From NCBI GenBank assembly GCA_017619655.1, contig JAFZRV010000010.1, forward strand, positions 1-64,000: a DNA stretch of 64,000 bases, in the 5' to 3' direction. Below are positions 27,388-36,515 of this stretch, one piece after another. The stretch's first letter is position 1; every line of letters begins with the position of its first letter. The DNA is from Bacteroidales bacterium (lineage in GTDB: Bacteria > Bacteroidota > Bacteroidia > Bacteroidales > UBA932). The notes under the pieces are model-generated. The model saw nothing but the letters and a program-made list of their open reading frames with translations. It was not told the DNA's origin and searched no databases. The translations under genes and the position numbers were made by a program.

Positions 27388-28275
27388 TCAGTGCAGATTT
27401 CTGTAGTTGTAGGCTTCCCGGACGGCGCCGTCCTGCATCACGAGCAGGACAGGGAAGGAGCCGTTGGTGATGCGAAGGAAGTCGGCGGGCTCGATGAAGT
27501 GGACCTCGTCGGGCACCAAGCCGGTTTCTCCGAAAAAGGCGGTGGTGTCGGTGTCGGCGCCGCGCCCGAAGATCACGATGACCGGTGCGTCGGAAAACTC
27601 CCCGCGTGCCCGCAGGACCGCCAGCTTCTGGGCCGACATCTTGCAGAAGGGGCACTTGAGGCTGTAGAAGCAGACCACGCGCCCGCCGTCCGCGACGGAT
27701 GCGGGCAGGAGTTCCGTGTCGAGGGCTTCCTGCAACGCCTGCTCGTTGTACAGCGCGTGCCGGGCATACGCATCGTAGCGCCAGTTGTCGGGCGGCGAAA
27801 CGATGAGCACCGTGGCCAGCGGCACGAGGACGGCCAGGGCCAGCCACAGGCCTTTGCGCTTCAAGCGGAAGGGCTGCATGCGCGCGCCGAACAGCAGCAG
27901 GGCCAGCATGCCCGCATTCTTGAGCAGGGATTGCGCGGGGTTGAGGTCAACCCATTCGCCGAAGCAGTGGCAGTTGTCCTGCCGTCCCGCGAGCAGCAGT
28001 CCCGCCAGGAAGAGCGAGAAGCCGCCCAGCATCGCCAAACTGCCCCAGAAGGCCAGCCGGGGATAAAAGTTCCCGATCAGCAGCAGGCCCAGGGCATACT
28101 CCGCCGCGATCACGAGGCGGGCCAGCAGGTAGCTGGCGCCGAGGCTGAACCAGCCGAAGCTGAAGAGGTACATCTCGAACGAATCGATGTCGACCAGCTT
28201 GGCTGTGGCGGAGCATAAAAAAAGTATTCCGAGCAGAGCCCGGAATACATACTTGGCGATTTGTGTTGTTTTCAA
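27388..28275 (-). CDS. DoxX/MauE-like membrane protein fused to a thioredoxin-like domain
   Basis: The 295-residue protein has four helices in its first half, opening with YVFRALLGILFLCSATAKL (a DoxX/MauE signature), with an NCHCFGE pair (Cys102, Cys104) after the third. A further helix (about 143-159) leads to a thioredoxin-like domain with CPFC (Cys208, Cys211) in an FYSLKCPFCKMSAQK context. The layout resembles redox relays that carry electrons across the membrane to exported proteins. The likely start is TTG, one base after the stop of the upstream lipoprotein gene; no better start is near. Confidence 0.82.
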   Translation of the reverse strand: MKTTQIAKYVFRALLGILFLCSATAKLVDIDSFEMYLFSFGWFSLGASYLLARLVIAAEYALGLLLIGNFYPRLAFWGSLAMLGGFSLFLAGLLLAGRQDNCHCFGEWVDLNPAQSLLKNAGMLALLLFGARMQPFRLKRKGLWLALAVLVPLATVLIVSPPDNWRYDAYARHALYNEQALQEALDTELLPASVADGGRVVCFYSLKCPFCKMSAQKLAVLRARGEFSDAPVIVIFGRGADTDTTAFFGETGLVPDEVHFIEPADFLRITNGSFPVLLVMQDGAVREAYNYRNLH

Positions 28276-28276
28276 A

Positions 28277-28498
28277 TTAGAAAATAACCGGCGTGCACTT
28301 GGTCTCCACGGTCACGTTGATGACAGGAACGGAAACCTTCTTGTTGAAGTCGGAGCACTTGTCACCGTCTTCAATCTGGATCGACTCCTCGTAGACGACT
28401 TCGCCATTGTAGCTGGCGGAGCATTCGCAGTTCTTCGAGCAGCTGGCGAGGGTGAAGATGCCGGCAGCGATCAGCAGGGTAAACAAAACTTTCTTCAT
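28277..28498 (-). CDS. Small cysteine-rich lipoprotein, 73 residues
   Basis: The 73-residue protein has a signal peptide and lipobox LASC (Cys20). Mature Cys residues follow in NCEC (Cys24, Cys26), DKC and TKC, so two disulfides or a metal site are possible. It is the first protein gene after tRNA-Ser, and its stop is one base before the TTG of the redox membrane protein gene. I recognise no family. The cysteines make it a plausible client of that neighbour. Confidence 0.8.
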   Translation of the reverse strand: MKKVLFTLLIAAGIFTLASCSKNCECSASYNGEVVYEESIQIEDGDKCSDFNKKVSVPVINVTVETKCTPVIF

Positions 28499-28518
28499 AA
28501 CTACTGTTTTTTAATAGT

Positions 28519-28609
28519 TGGCGGAGAGATCGGGATTCGAACCCGAGATACCCTTTTGGGGTATACACGCTTTCCAGGCGTGCCTCTTAAGCCACTCGAG
28601 CATCTCTCC
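28519..28609 (-). tRNA. tRNA-Ser (anticodon GGA)
   Basis: The minus strand folds as a long-variable-arm tRNA: acceptor ggagaga/tctctcc, anticodon stem-loop cgcctggaaagcg with anticodon GGA, variable arm taccccaaaagggta, T loop ggttcgaatcc, discriminator G and an encoded CCA at 28519-28521. It reads UCC and UCU. The small lipoprotein gene begins 20 nt downstream on the same strand without an evident terminator. Confidence 0.96.
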
Positions 28610-28628
28610 AGGGTCCCTTTCGGGACCG

Positions 28629-28658
28629 CAAAGGTAACAAAATTTTTTAAGCCGACAA
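28629..28658 (-). promoter_or_regulatory. Promoter of tRNA-Ser and probably of the rSAM/lipoprotein operon
   Basis: On the minus strand, TTG (28658-28656), a 19-nt spacer and TACCTTTG (28636-28629) match the consensus. The -33 part overlaps the purC 3' end. A small hairpin (ggtccc/gggacc, 28611-28626) lies between promoter and tRNA. Confidence 0.72.
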
Positions 28659-29588
28659 GAAATTGTTGATGTTCTTCTCGATACGGCCTTCAATGTCTTC
28701 GTCTTCGTGTTTTTGGAACTTTTCGCCGGTGATGTGCTCGTAGAGCTCGATGTAGCGGTCGGTGATGCCGGCCACGACCTCGTCGGTCATCGGGGGGACC
28801 TGCTGGCCTTCCTTTCCCTGGAAGTTGTTGGCCATCAGCCACTCGCGGACAAATTCCTTCGAAAGCTGCTTCTGGCGCTCGCCGCGGGCGAGGCGCTCTT
28901 CGTAGCCTTCCTTATAGATATAGCGCGAAGAGTCGGGCGTGTGGATCTCGTCCATCAGGTAGATCTTTCCGTCACGCTTGCCGAACTCGTACTTGGTGTC
29001 CATCAGGATCAGGCCGCGTTCCGCAGCGAGCTCCTGGCCGCGCTGGAAGAGCGCGAGCGTGTATTTTTCCAGCTGGGCGTAGTCCTCCGCGGAAACCAGG
29101 CCCTGCGCGATGATCTCGGCGCGGCTGATGTCCTCGTCGTGCCCTTCGGCGGCCTTGGTGGTCGGGGTGATGATGGGGTGGGGCAGCTTTTCGTTCTCCC
29201 GCATGCCCTCGGGCAGCGCCTCGCCGCAGAGGGTGCGCTTGCCTTCCTTGTATTCGCGCCAGGCGTGTCCGGCGAGGTAGCCGCGCACCACCATCTCCAC
29301 CTTGAAAGGCTCGCAGAGGATGCCGACGGTAGCCATCGGGTCGACCTCGGCGATCTTCCAGTTCGGGACGATGTCGGCGGTCTTGTCGAGGAAGCTGGAT
29401 GCAATCTGGTTGAGAACCTGACCCTTGCAGGGAATACCCTTGGGCAGGACCACGTCGAAGGCGGAAATGCGGTCGCTGGCGACCAGCACGATGTATTTTC
29501 CACCGATGAAGTAGACGTCCCGGACCTTGCCGACATACTTGCCGGTCTGTCCCGGGAAATGGAAATCAGTGCGGGTAATGGCTTTCAT
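28647..29588 (-). CDS. purC: Phosphoribosylaminoimidazole-succinocarboxamide synthase
   Basis: The 313-residue SAICAR synthetase adds Asp to CAIR in purine synthesis. Motifs include [20 protein letters not shown] (N-terminal ATP-binding lobe), the PLE-like region replaced by [17 protein letters not shown], and [11 protein letters not shown] with the C-terminal [12 protein letters not shown]-type stretch ([13 protein letters not shown]). The ATG at 29588 overlaps the purF stop as TGATG; a GTG one codon earlier is possible. Confidence 0.96.
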   Translation of the reverse strand: MKAITRTDFHFPGQTGKYVGKVRDVYFIGGKYIVLVASDRISAFDVVLPKGIPCKGQVLNQIASSFLDKTADIVPNWKIAEVDPMATVGILCEPFKVEMVVRGYLAGHAWREYKEGKRTLCGEALPEGMRENEKLPHPIITPTTKAAEGHDEDISRAEIIAQGLVSAEDYAQLEKYTLALFQRGQELAAERGLILMDTKYEFGKRDGKIYLMDEIHTPDSSRYIYKEGYEERLARGERQKQLSKEFVREWLMANNFQGKEGQQVPPMTDEVVAGITDRYIELYEHITGEKFQKHEDEDIEGRIEKNINNFLSA

Positions 29589-31372
29589 CACTTTTTCAGA
29601 TATTCGTTCTCGTAATAATCAATATAGGCGCGGTTCAGCAGCTTGTAGCCGCCCGGGGTGGGGTAGTCGCCGCTGAAGTACCAGTCGCCCGGGTGGTTCG
29701 GGCAGGCCTTGTGCAGGCCCTCCAAAGACTGGTAGACGATCTCGACCTCGGCTTTCACGTCGTCGGTCTTGAGCAGCTCCACGATCTTGGCGCTGATCTC
29801 CTCGTCGGTGAAGGGGTCGTAGATGCGCCGGACGTAGTTGCGGTATTCGCCGGCAGGCAGTTTTTCCTGGGCCTTGCACTGGCGGTAGATCTCTTCGAGG
29901 ATCCATTCCTGGCCCCGTTCCTGCAGCAGCGCCACGGCGGCGATGAAGGCGATGAACTCGTCGAGGCGGGCCATGTCGATGCCGTACCAGTCGGGATAGC
30001 GCACCTGCGGGCTGGAACTCACGATCACGATCTTCTTCGGATGGAGCCGGTCGAGGATGCGGATGATGCTCTCGCGCAGGGTGGTGCCGCGGACGATGCT
30101 GTCGTCGATCACCACCAGGTTGTCGCGGCCCGGTTCGAGGGTGCCGTACGTGATGTCGTAGACGTGTCCGGCCAGGTCGTTGCGGGCGCTGCCTTCAGTG
30201 ATGAAGGTGCGGAGCTTGATGTCTTTCGAAACCACCTTGTCGGCCCGCACGCCCGGGTAGAGGCTGCGTATGCCTTCGACCATGCCGTAGTAGGCCACTT
30301 CGGCGGTGTTCGGAATATAGGAGATGACGGTGTGCTCGATGTCGTTGTCGACGGCCTTGAGGATGCGATCGCGCAGCTGGAAGCCCAGTTTTTTGCGTTC
30401 CAGGTGGATGTCGCGGTCGTTGCCCCGGCTGAAGTAGATGCGCTCGAAGCTGCAGGCGGCCAGCTTGCCGGCCGGAATGATCTGCTGCAGGGTGCGTTCG
30501 GCGCGGCCGTTGACGATCAGGGCCTGTCCGGGCAGGAGCTCGTTGACCTGGTCGATCTCGGCGGCGAAGGTGGTCTGGAGCACGGGACGCTCGCTGGCGA
30601 CGGCCAGCAGCTCGTCGTCCGCATACCAGAAGGCGGGGCGGATGCCGTTGGGGTCGCGCATGGCGAAGAGTTCGCCGCTGCCGGTCAGGCCGCAGACCAC
30701 GTAGCCGCCGTCGAAGTGGGGCATGGTGGTCTGGAGCACGTTGGCGATCTTCACGTGCTGGTCGATATAGCGGGTGATATCCTTTCCTTCCAGGTTGAGC
30801 TTCTTGGCGTCCACGTAGTTGCGCTCGACTTCCCGGTCGAGGCGGTGGCCCATCAGCTCCAGCAGGATGTAGGCGTCGGCGTTGATGCGGGGGTACTGCC
30901 CCTGGTCGGCCAGCATCGAAAAGACGTCCTCGATGTTGGTCATGTTGAAGTTGCCGCAGATGCAGAGGTTCTTGGCCTTCCAGTTGTTGCGGCGCAGGAA
31001 GGGATGCACGTATTTGATGCCGCTGCGGCCGGTGGTCGAATAGCGGAGGTGACCCATGTAGAGTTCTCCGATGAAAGGGGGCTGCTCGCCGGCGGGCGCG
31101 TCTTCGATCTGCCGGTGCACGTCGGCGAAGACGTTGGTGATGGCGTCCTTGCCGAGGGCTTTTTCACGGAACATGAATTCATGCCCCGGCTCGGTGACGA
31201 GCTTGACGCTGGCGATGCCGGCGCCTTCCTGCCCGCGGTTGTGCTGCTTCTCCATCATCAGATAGAGCTTGTTCAGCGCATAGAGTTCCGTACCGTATTT
31301 TTCCTTGTAATACTGAAGCGGCTTGAGCAGCCGGATCATGGCGATGCCGCATTCGTGCTTGATCTGTTCCAT
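29588..31372 (-). CDS. purF: Amidophosphoribosyltransferase (PurF family)
   Basis: The predicted 594-residue protein begins [16 protein letters not shown]; an in-frame start five codons earlier is less likely. The Ntn glutaminase nucleophile Cys8 stands in HECGIA, a Bacteroidetes variant in which several residues precede the Cys. The phosphoribosyltransferase part has the PRPP loop [18 protein letters not shown]. It is longer than the roughly 500 residues of E. coli PurF, as is usual in this phylum. It catalyses the first committed step of purine synthesis and is coupled to purC. Confidence 0.93.
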   Translation of the reverse strand: MEQIKHECGIAMIRLLKPLQYYKEKYGTELYALNKLYLMMEKQHNRGQEGAGIASVKLVTEPGHEFMFREKALGKDAITNVFADVHRQIEDAPAGEQPPFIGELYMGHLRYSTTGRSGIKYVHPFLRRNNWKAKNLCICGNFNMTNIEDVFSMLADQGQYPRINADAYILLELMGHRLDREVERNYVDAKKLNLEGKDITRYIDQHVKIANVLQTTMPHFDGGYVVCGLTGSGELFAMRDPNGIRPAFWYADDELLAVASERPVLQTTFAAEIDQVNELLPGQALIVNGRAERTLQQIIPAGKLAACSFERIYFSRGNDRDIHLERKKLGFQLRDRILKAVDNDIEHTVISYIPNTAEVAYYGMVEGIRSLYPGVRADKVVSKDIKLRTFITEGSARNDLAGHVYDITYGTLEPGRDNLVVIDDSIVRGTTLRESIIRILDRLHPKKIVIVSSSPQVRYPDWYGIDMARLDEFIAFIAAVALLQERGQEWILEEIYRQCKAQEKLPAGEYRNYVRRIYDPFTDEEISAKIVELLKTDDVKAEVEIVYQSLEGLHKACPNHPGDWYFSGDYPTPGGYKLLNRAYIDYYENEYLKK

Positions 31373-31391
31373 CGGATGAGATTGCAAGGCG

Positions 31392-31399
31392 CAAAGATA
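31392..31399 (-). promoter_or_regulatory. -7 box of the purF-purC promoter
   Basis: TATCTTTG on the minus strand matches TAnnTTTG and lies 19 nt before the purF ATG. A -33 TTG at the right distance is not clear. It faces the -7 box at 31433-31440, so the two promoters are divergent. Confidence 0.5.
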
Positions 31400-31432
31400 A
31401 TCAAAAGATGGAGATTTTGCATAAGTTTATGC

Positions 31433-31440
31433 TATCTTTG
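31433..31440 (+). promoter_or_regulatory. -7 box of the DUF486 gene promoter
   Basis: TATCTTTG matches the consensus and ends 21 nt before the ATG at 31462. The nearest TTTTG upstream is only 13 nt away, too close for a standard -33 element. Confidence 0.48.
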
Positions 31441-31461
31441 CGCCCCGAAAAACATAATCCT

Positions 31462-31830
31462 ATGCAAGCCATCTGGACCATCCTGATGCTGGTCTGTTCC
31501 AACATCTTCATGACATTCGCCTGGTACGGGCACCTCAAGCTCCAGGAGATGAAAATCTCCACGGGCTGGCCGCTCATCGGGATCATCCTCTTTTCTTGGG
31601 GCATCGCCTTCTTCGAGTACTGCCTCACCGTTCCCGCCAACCGCATCGGCTTCTCGGGCAACGGCGGCCCCTTCAACCTGATGCAGCTCAAGGTCATCCA
31701 GGAAGTCATCTCCCTGACGGTCTTCTCCATCATCGTGATGTTCGTCTTCAAGGGCCAGCCGCTTCAGTGGAACCACCTGGCCGCCTTCGCCTGCCTGGTC
31801 CTGGCGGTGTTCTTCGTCTTTTTGAAATAA
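31462..31830 (+). CDS. DMT-type small membrane protein (DUF486)
   Basis: From the ATG at 31462 the protein has 122 residues and four helices, starting MQAIWTILMLVCSNIFMTFA, with WGIAFFEYCLTVPANRIG and FNLMQLKVIQEVISLTVF (short motifs), the pattern of DUF486, a relative of small multidrug resistance transporters. Longer starts upstream overlap the promoter. Transport substrate unknown. The S41 peptidase gene begins 11 bases later. Confidence 0.9.
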   Translation: MQAIWTILMLVCSNIFMTFAWYGHLKLQEMKISTGWPLIGIILFSWGIAFFEYCLTVPANRIGFSGNGGPFNLMQLKVIQEVISLTVFSIIVMFVFKGQPLQWNHLAAFACLVLAVFFVFLK

Positions 31831-31841
31831 ACGCGATTCAT

Positions 31842-32723
31842 ATGAAACAGATGATTCTTTGGGCATCGCTTGCGATGCTGGTCGTGGCCGGATGCGCACA
31901 GTCGGCCGAAAAGCAATATGTGCGCAAGGCGGTCCGGATGATGGACAAAGACGGCCTGTTTGCAGAAGGAATGGAATGGGAAACGGCGCGCAGCGCGGCG
32001 CTGGCGACCGAACCGGCCTCGATGGACGAGGCCTATGACGTGGTCCGCGAAGCGCTGAAGGTGGCCGGCGGCAAGCATTCCTTCCTGTGGACGAAAGACC
32101 AGATGGAAGAGCGGGCTGCCGAAGATGAAGCCACGGCGCCCTCCGTCGTGCTGCTGGAAGGCGACATCGCCGTCATTACGCTGCCCAGATTCAGCGGCCA
32201 GACGCAGGACGAGAACCGGCGTTACGCCCGGACCGTGCTGGATGCCCTGCCGGCATCCCTGTCCGGCGTGGTCATCGACCTGCGCGGCAATACCGGCGGC
32301 AACATGTATCCGATGATCGCGGCCGTGCACCGTTTCCTGCCGGACGACAAGATCCTTCGTTTCAAGAGCCGCAAGTTCAACATGCCGGTGACGAAAGACT
32401 ATGTTCTGCGGACGGTCGACATCGAAGCGCAAGCGCAGATCGACTGTCCTGTCGCCATCCTGACCGACGAAAATACGGCCAGTTCCGGGGAGGCCACCCT
32501 GCTCTGCTTCAGGGGATTGGATTATGCCCGTTCGTTCGGTGCGCCCACGGCCGGCTACGCTTCCGCCAATCAGCCGAAAACCTTGCCCGACGGTTCCCGG
32601 CTCGTGCTGACCACGAGCTGCGACGTCGCCCGTACCGGCGAAATCTTCTGCGACGACCCGATCGCGCCGGACGTCGAGACCGGCCAGCCGCTCGAAGACG
32701 CACTGGCCTGGCTCAGACAGTAG
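31842..32723 (+). CDS. S41 family peptidase, lipoprotein
   Basis: The 293-residue protein starts MKQMILWASLAML with lipobox VAGC. The second half is an S41 (C-terminal processing/tricorn-like) peptidase domain: VVIDLRGNTGGNMYPM and the nucleophile motif NTASSGE (Ser214), followed by FGAPTAGYASANQ. No PDZ domain is visible, so it is a short member. It should act in the periplasm or at the surface, with an unknown substrate. Confidence 0.88.
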   Translation: MKQMILWASLAMLVVAGCAQSAEKQYVRKAVRMMDKDGLFAEGMEWETARSAALATEPASMDEAYDVVREALKVAGGKHSFLWTKDQMEERAAEDEATAPSVVLLEGDIAVITLPRFSGQTQDENRRYARTVLDALPASLSGVVIDLRGNTGGNMYPMIAAVHRFLPDDKILRFKSRKFNMPVTKDYVLRTVDIEAQAQIDCPVAILTDENTASSGEATLLCFRGLDYARSFGAPTAGYASANQPKTLPDGSRLVLTTSCDVARTGEIFCDDPIAPDVETGQPLEDALAWLRQ

Positions 32724-32733
32724 CGCCGAATCC

Positions 32734-33897
32734 TCAACCGACGAAGATCTTCCCCAGTTTGGGGATCTTTTGAAGGAATACGCAGGCGACCGCGACCAGC
32801 ACGTAGCTGATCAGGGCGGTGGCCAGGATCTGTACGGGTGTCGTCCAACTGCCGAGCAGGCCCTCATTTCCCAGTCCGAGCGTGTCGCGCAGCCAGGCGG
32901 ATACGAAACTGAGCACCAGCAGGTGACTCAGGTACATGCCGTAGCTGGCCCGGGAAACGGGCAGCACGATCCCGCGGTAGAAGCGGCTGTCGGCCTGGCA
33001 TTTCCGCAGGACCAGGATCCAGCCGATGGCCATCATCGCCACGCCGATGCTGTCGTTGAGCCATGGGGTCTCCCAAAGCGCCGCCAGCCCGACGGGGCCT
33101 TCCACCGGAAAGACGCCCTGCGCATCGGCGCCGACGCGGCGAAGGAAGCCGAAGACGCCGATGGCGAATCCGCCCAGAAAGACCGGCAGGGCGATCGCCA
33201 GCGTCTTTTTCCAGGACAGTTCATCCACGAATTTTCGGAAATACAGGCCCAGCAGCAGGTAGCCGAGCATACCGCTGATATAATAGAACAGGCCGTACGT
33301 GTTCCAGCTCGCCTCGCCCCAGAGCGGATACTTGGCCGGATTGGGAATGCCGGACGGCCCGTAGATGACCGGCGCGGCGCCGCCCAGCCATTCCCGGATC
33401 AGGGGAATCAGCGTCGTGAACAGCCAGATGCCCAGATAGACCTGCAGTTCCCGCTTGCCCACTTTCTCCGCCCAGGGAGAGAGCAGCGGCATGATCAGGT
33501 ACAGGCCGACGAGCATATAGACGAACCAGAGGTGTCCCGCGGCATAATTGAAATTCCAGAGCAGGTCCTTGAAGTTCTGGACGGGCTCTCCCCAGACGAG
33601 CGCATAGACGACCGTCCAGAGCAGGAACGGAGCGAGGATACGCGCCGCCCGCCGGCGGAAGAATTCCCCGGCAGGATAGCGGAGCGGCAGCTGCAGGTAG
33701 CTGGACGCAATGACGAACAGCACGACCGCCGCCCGGGACAGCACGTCCAGGACAGCGACCCAGACGGCATCGGATTGCGTCAGGATCAGGGAGCCTTCGC
33801 CGCCCAGATAGAAGGGTTCCGTGCTGTGGGTCAGCATCACCAGAAAACAGGCTGTCAGGCGCAGCCAGTCAAGCCAAATCTCGCGTTTTTGTTCCAT
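32734..33897 (-). CDS. Acyltransferase 3 family membrane protein
   Basis: The 387-residue protein has about ten helices and opens with EIWLDWLRLTACFLVMLTHS, including the His of the family active site. Members move acetyl or succinyl groups to polysaccharides, peptidoglycan or lipids. Substrate unknown. It is convergent with the S41 gene and divergent from the beta-barrel gene. Confidence 0.9.
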   Translation of the reverse strand: MEQKREIWLDWLRLTACFLVMLTHSTEPFYLGGEGSLILTQSDAVWVAVLDVLSRAAVVLFVIASSYLQLPLRYPAGEFFRRRAARILAPFLLWTVVYALVWGEPVQNFKDLLWNFNYAAGHLWFVYMLVGLYLIMPLLSPWAEKVGKRELQVYLGIWLFTTLIPLIREWLGGAAPVIYGPSGIPNPAKYPLWGEASWNTYGLFYYISGMLGYLLLGLYFRKFVDELSWKKTLAIALPVFLGGFAIGVFGFLRRVGADAQGVFPVEGPVGLAALWETPWLNDSIGVAMMAIGWILVLRKCQADSRFYRGIVLPVSRASYGMYLSHLLVLSFVSAWLRDTLGLGNEGLLGSWTTPVQILATALISYVLVAVACVFLQKIPKLGKIFVG

Positions 33898-33989
33898 AGG
33901 AAAGGATTTCGATCAGGCGAATATACGCATTTTCGTCGAAGAATCCGGCCGATTCGTCGAAAAAGCGGAGAGCCGGTGCGCCAGGCGGG

Positions 33990-33997
33990 TACTTTTG
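33990..33997 (+). promoter_or_regulatory. -7 box upstream of the TonB-type receptor gene
   Basis: TACTTTTG fits TAnnTTTG and lies 22 nt before the ATG at 34020. No -33 TTG is seen in the GC-rich sequence upstream. Confidence 0.42.
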
Positions 33998-34019
33998 TGG
34001 CCAAGAAAAACACAAAGCC

Positions 34020-36491
34020 ATGAAAACCCGCGTAATGATCCTGTTGTCGGCCTTGCTGCTGAGCCTGCCGACCTTTGCCCAGACAACCATCGTGACCGGC
34101 GTCGTCCGGGACTCCCTGACCCGCGAAGGCGAGCCGGCCGCCGTGCTGCAGTTCTTCCAGGCGGAGAATCCGGAGAAGCCCGTCGCCTATACGACGACCG
34201 ACGAGGAAGGCCGTTTCGCCCAGCGGCTCGACGGCTCCGGCCTGTACGAACTCTTGTTCAGCGGCATCGGGCGCATGACGGTAAGGCGCGCCTTTACGAT
34301 TCCGGGGCAGCAGGATACCCTCGACCTGGGCGAAATCCTGATCCGGGACGATGTGGAAACGCTCTCGGCCGGCGTCGTGACGGCCCAGCGGACCCTGGTG
34401 AAGATGGAGGTCGACAAGATGACCTACGATGTGTCCGGCGACGTGGACGCCAAGACCTCCACGGTGCTCGACATGCTCCGGAAGGTGCCGATGGTGTCGG
34501 TCGACGGCCAGGACAACATCACCGTCAACGGCAGCAGCAGCTTCCAAGTGTATGTGGACGGCAAGCCCAACCAGATGCTGTCGCAGAACGCTTCCACCAT
34601 CTTCAAGGTCATGCCGGCCAGTACGGTCAAGAACATCGAGGTCATTACCAATCCGGGCGTGAAATACGATGCGGAAGGCGTGGGCGGCGTGCTCAACATC
34701 ACCACCAACCGCGAGGCGACGGGCGGCGGCTCCATGGGCGACGGCTTCTACGGAACGGTGATGGCGAATGCCTCGAACCGGGGCGGCGGCGCCGGCCTGA
34801 CGGCCGCCCTCCAGAAGGGGAAATTCGCGATGAGCCTGACCGCCACCGGCGCGTACAACGCGATGAAGCATACCGAAACCGACATGGCCAGCACGCAGGA
34901 CAACGGCTTCAGCAATACGAGCCATACCACCACGGACATGAAGATTCCCGTGGCCATGGTCAACGGCAGCGCCAGCTATGAGATCGACAGCCTGAACCTC
35001 GTGTCCGCCACCTTGGGCTACATGCACTACGGCATGGTGAATGAAAGCAGCTTTACCAATACCATCCTGTACGCTCCGGGCACCGAGCCCTTCAGCTACG
35101 CCGGCGCGATGTCGACGCGCAACACCCGCAACAGCATTTCCGTCAGCGCGGACTACCAGCACCTCTGGGCCGATGCGCCGGGCCGCAGCCTGGTGCTCAG
35201 CTACCAGTACAACGGCGCTCCCGCCGTCAACAACAGCCTGACCCTGATGGATGCGGCGTCCTTCGCCGGATTCGATTTCACGGACCGCAAGAGCGAAGGC
35301 CGCACCGGTTCCGACGACCACACCGTGCAGCTCGACTTCACCACGCCGCTCGGCAGCCGGCACAGCCTCTCCACGGGCGCCAAGTTCCTCCATCGCCACA
35401 ACGCTTCCGACCAGACGGATTACCTGTGGAACGGCGCTTCCTTCGTGGAAAACCCGCTGGGCAGCCTCGAATACGACTTCTATAACCGCATCGGCGCCGC
35501 TTACACGGAACTCAGCGGCAACTACGGCGCGTTCAGCCTGAAAGCGGGCCTCCGCTACGAATATACCTGGCAGAGCTACCAGTCTTCGAAGGAAAGCGGT
35601 GCGTTCGGCGTGAACTATGGCAACCTCGTGCCCAGCGCCAGCCTGCAGTGGAGCCTCAGCCCCATGCAGAACATCGGCCTGAGCTACAACATGCGCATCA
35701 GCCGCCCCGGCATCTCCTACCTGAACCCGTACGTCGACACCTCCGACCCCACGGCCCGCACTTATGGCAATCCGGATCTCGAGACGGAACGCGGCCACAA
35801 CATCTCGCTGGTATACAACTACTATTCGCCGAAGGTCATGGTCAACACCACCGTGCGCCACAGCATCACCGGAAACGCCATTTCGGCCTATAGCTTCTAT
35901 ACGCCCGACAACATCCTGAATACCACCTACGGGAATATCGTGCGGCGCAACAGCACCAGCCTGGACGCCTTCCTGATGCTGACTCCGACCGGCAAGACGC
36001 GCATCATGCTCAACGGCGGCTTCGGCTACACGGATCTCCGCAGCGCGGAACTGGGCCAGCAGAATGCCGGATGGAACTACAACGTGCTGCTGGGCGTGCA
36101 GCAGACCCTGCCCTGGGACCTTCGCCTGAGCGCCAACCTGATTTCCTCCGGGCGTGAGATCGAGCTGCAGGGATGGACCAGCGGCATGAGCCTCGGCATG
36201 CTGGGCCTCACGAAGACCTTCCTCGACGACAAGTTGAGCCTCTCCCTCAGCGGCATGGTTCCCTTTGCCAAGGAAGGCAAGCTGAGCATGACCTCCCATA
36301 CGCGCGGAAGCGGCTTCACCACGGACCTTTCGACGCGGATTCCGCTGGCTACCGTCAGCTTCCAGCTCAGCTGGAGCTTCGGCAAGCAAGGCAACTACGC
36401 CGCCAAGAAGGCCCGCCGCACCATCGAGAACGAGTCGCAGCTCAACAGTACCACGACCGCCCAGAGTGTCGGCTCCGTCATCGGTCTGTAA
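34020..36491 (+). CDS. TonB-dependent receptor-like outer-membrane beta-barrel protein
   Basis: The 823-residue protein has a signal peptide (ending PTFAQ), a CarboxypepD_reg-like domain (about 25-105), a plug domain (about 115-240, with YDVSGDVDAKTSTVLDMLRK and IEVITNPGVKYDAEGVGGVL, shown short) and a long beta-barrel. This is the branch of TonB-type receptors without a SusD partner. A sensor kinase and LytTR regulator follow after 24 bases, so the protein may import, or report on, a small ligand. Ligand unknown. Confidence 0.88.
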   Translation: MKTRVMILLSALLLSLPTFAQTTIVTGVVRDSLTREGEPAAVLQFFQAENPEKPVAYTTTDEEGRFAQRLDGSGLYELLFSGIGRMTVRRAFTIPGQQDTLDLGEILIRDDVETLSAGVVTAQRTLVKMEVDKMTYDVSGDVDAKTSTVLDMLRKVPMVSVDGQDNITVNGSSSFQVYVDGKPNQMLSQNASTIFKVMPASTVKNIEVITNPGVKYDAEGVGGVLNITTNREATGGGSMGDGFYGTVMANASNRGGGAGLTAALQKGKFAMSLTATGAYNAMKHTETDMASTQDNGFSNTSHTTTDMKIPVAMVNGSASYEIDSLNLVSATLGYMHYGMVNESSFTNTILYAPGTEPFSYAGAMSTRNTRNSISVSADYQHLWADAPGRSLVLSYQYNGAPAVNNSLTLMDAASFAGFDFTDRKSEGRTGSDDHTVQLDFTTPLGSRHSLSTGAKFLHRHNASDQTDYLWNGASFVENPLGSLEYDFYNRIGAAYTELSGNYGAFSLKAGLRYEYTWQSYQSSKESGAFGVNYGNLVPSASLQWSLSPMQNIGLSYNMRISRPGISYLNPYVDTSDPTARTYGNPDLETERGHNISLVYNYYSPKVMVNTTVRHSITGNAISAYSFYTPDNILNTTYGNIVRRNSTSLDAFLMLTPTGKTRIMLNGGFGYTDLRSAELGQQNAGWNYNVLLGVQQTLPWDLRLSANLISSGREIELQGWTSGMSLGMLGLTKTFLDDKLSLSLSGMVPFAKEGKLSMTSHTRGSGFTTDLSTRIPLATVSFQLSWSFGKQGNYAAKKARRTIENESQLNSTTTAQSVGSVIGL

Positions 36492-36503
36492 AAGAAAATT
36501 GAT

Positions 36504-36511
36504 TATCTTTG
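36504..36511 (+). promoter_or_regulatory. -7 box directly before the LytS-type kinase gene
   Basis: TATCTTTG matches the consensus exactly and ends four bases before the ATG at 36516. No TTG stands at -33. If active it would give a leaderless mRNA for the kinase and regulator, separate from the receptor gene. Confidence 0.5.
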
Positions 36512-36515
36512 CAGT

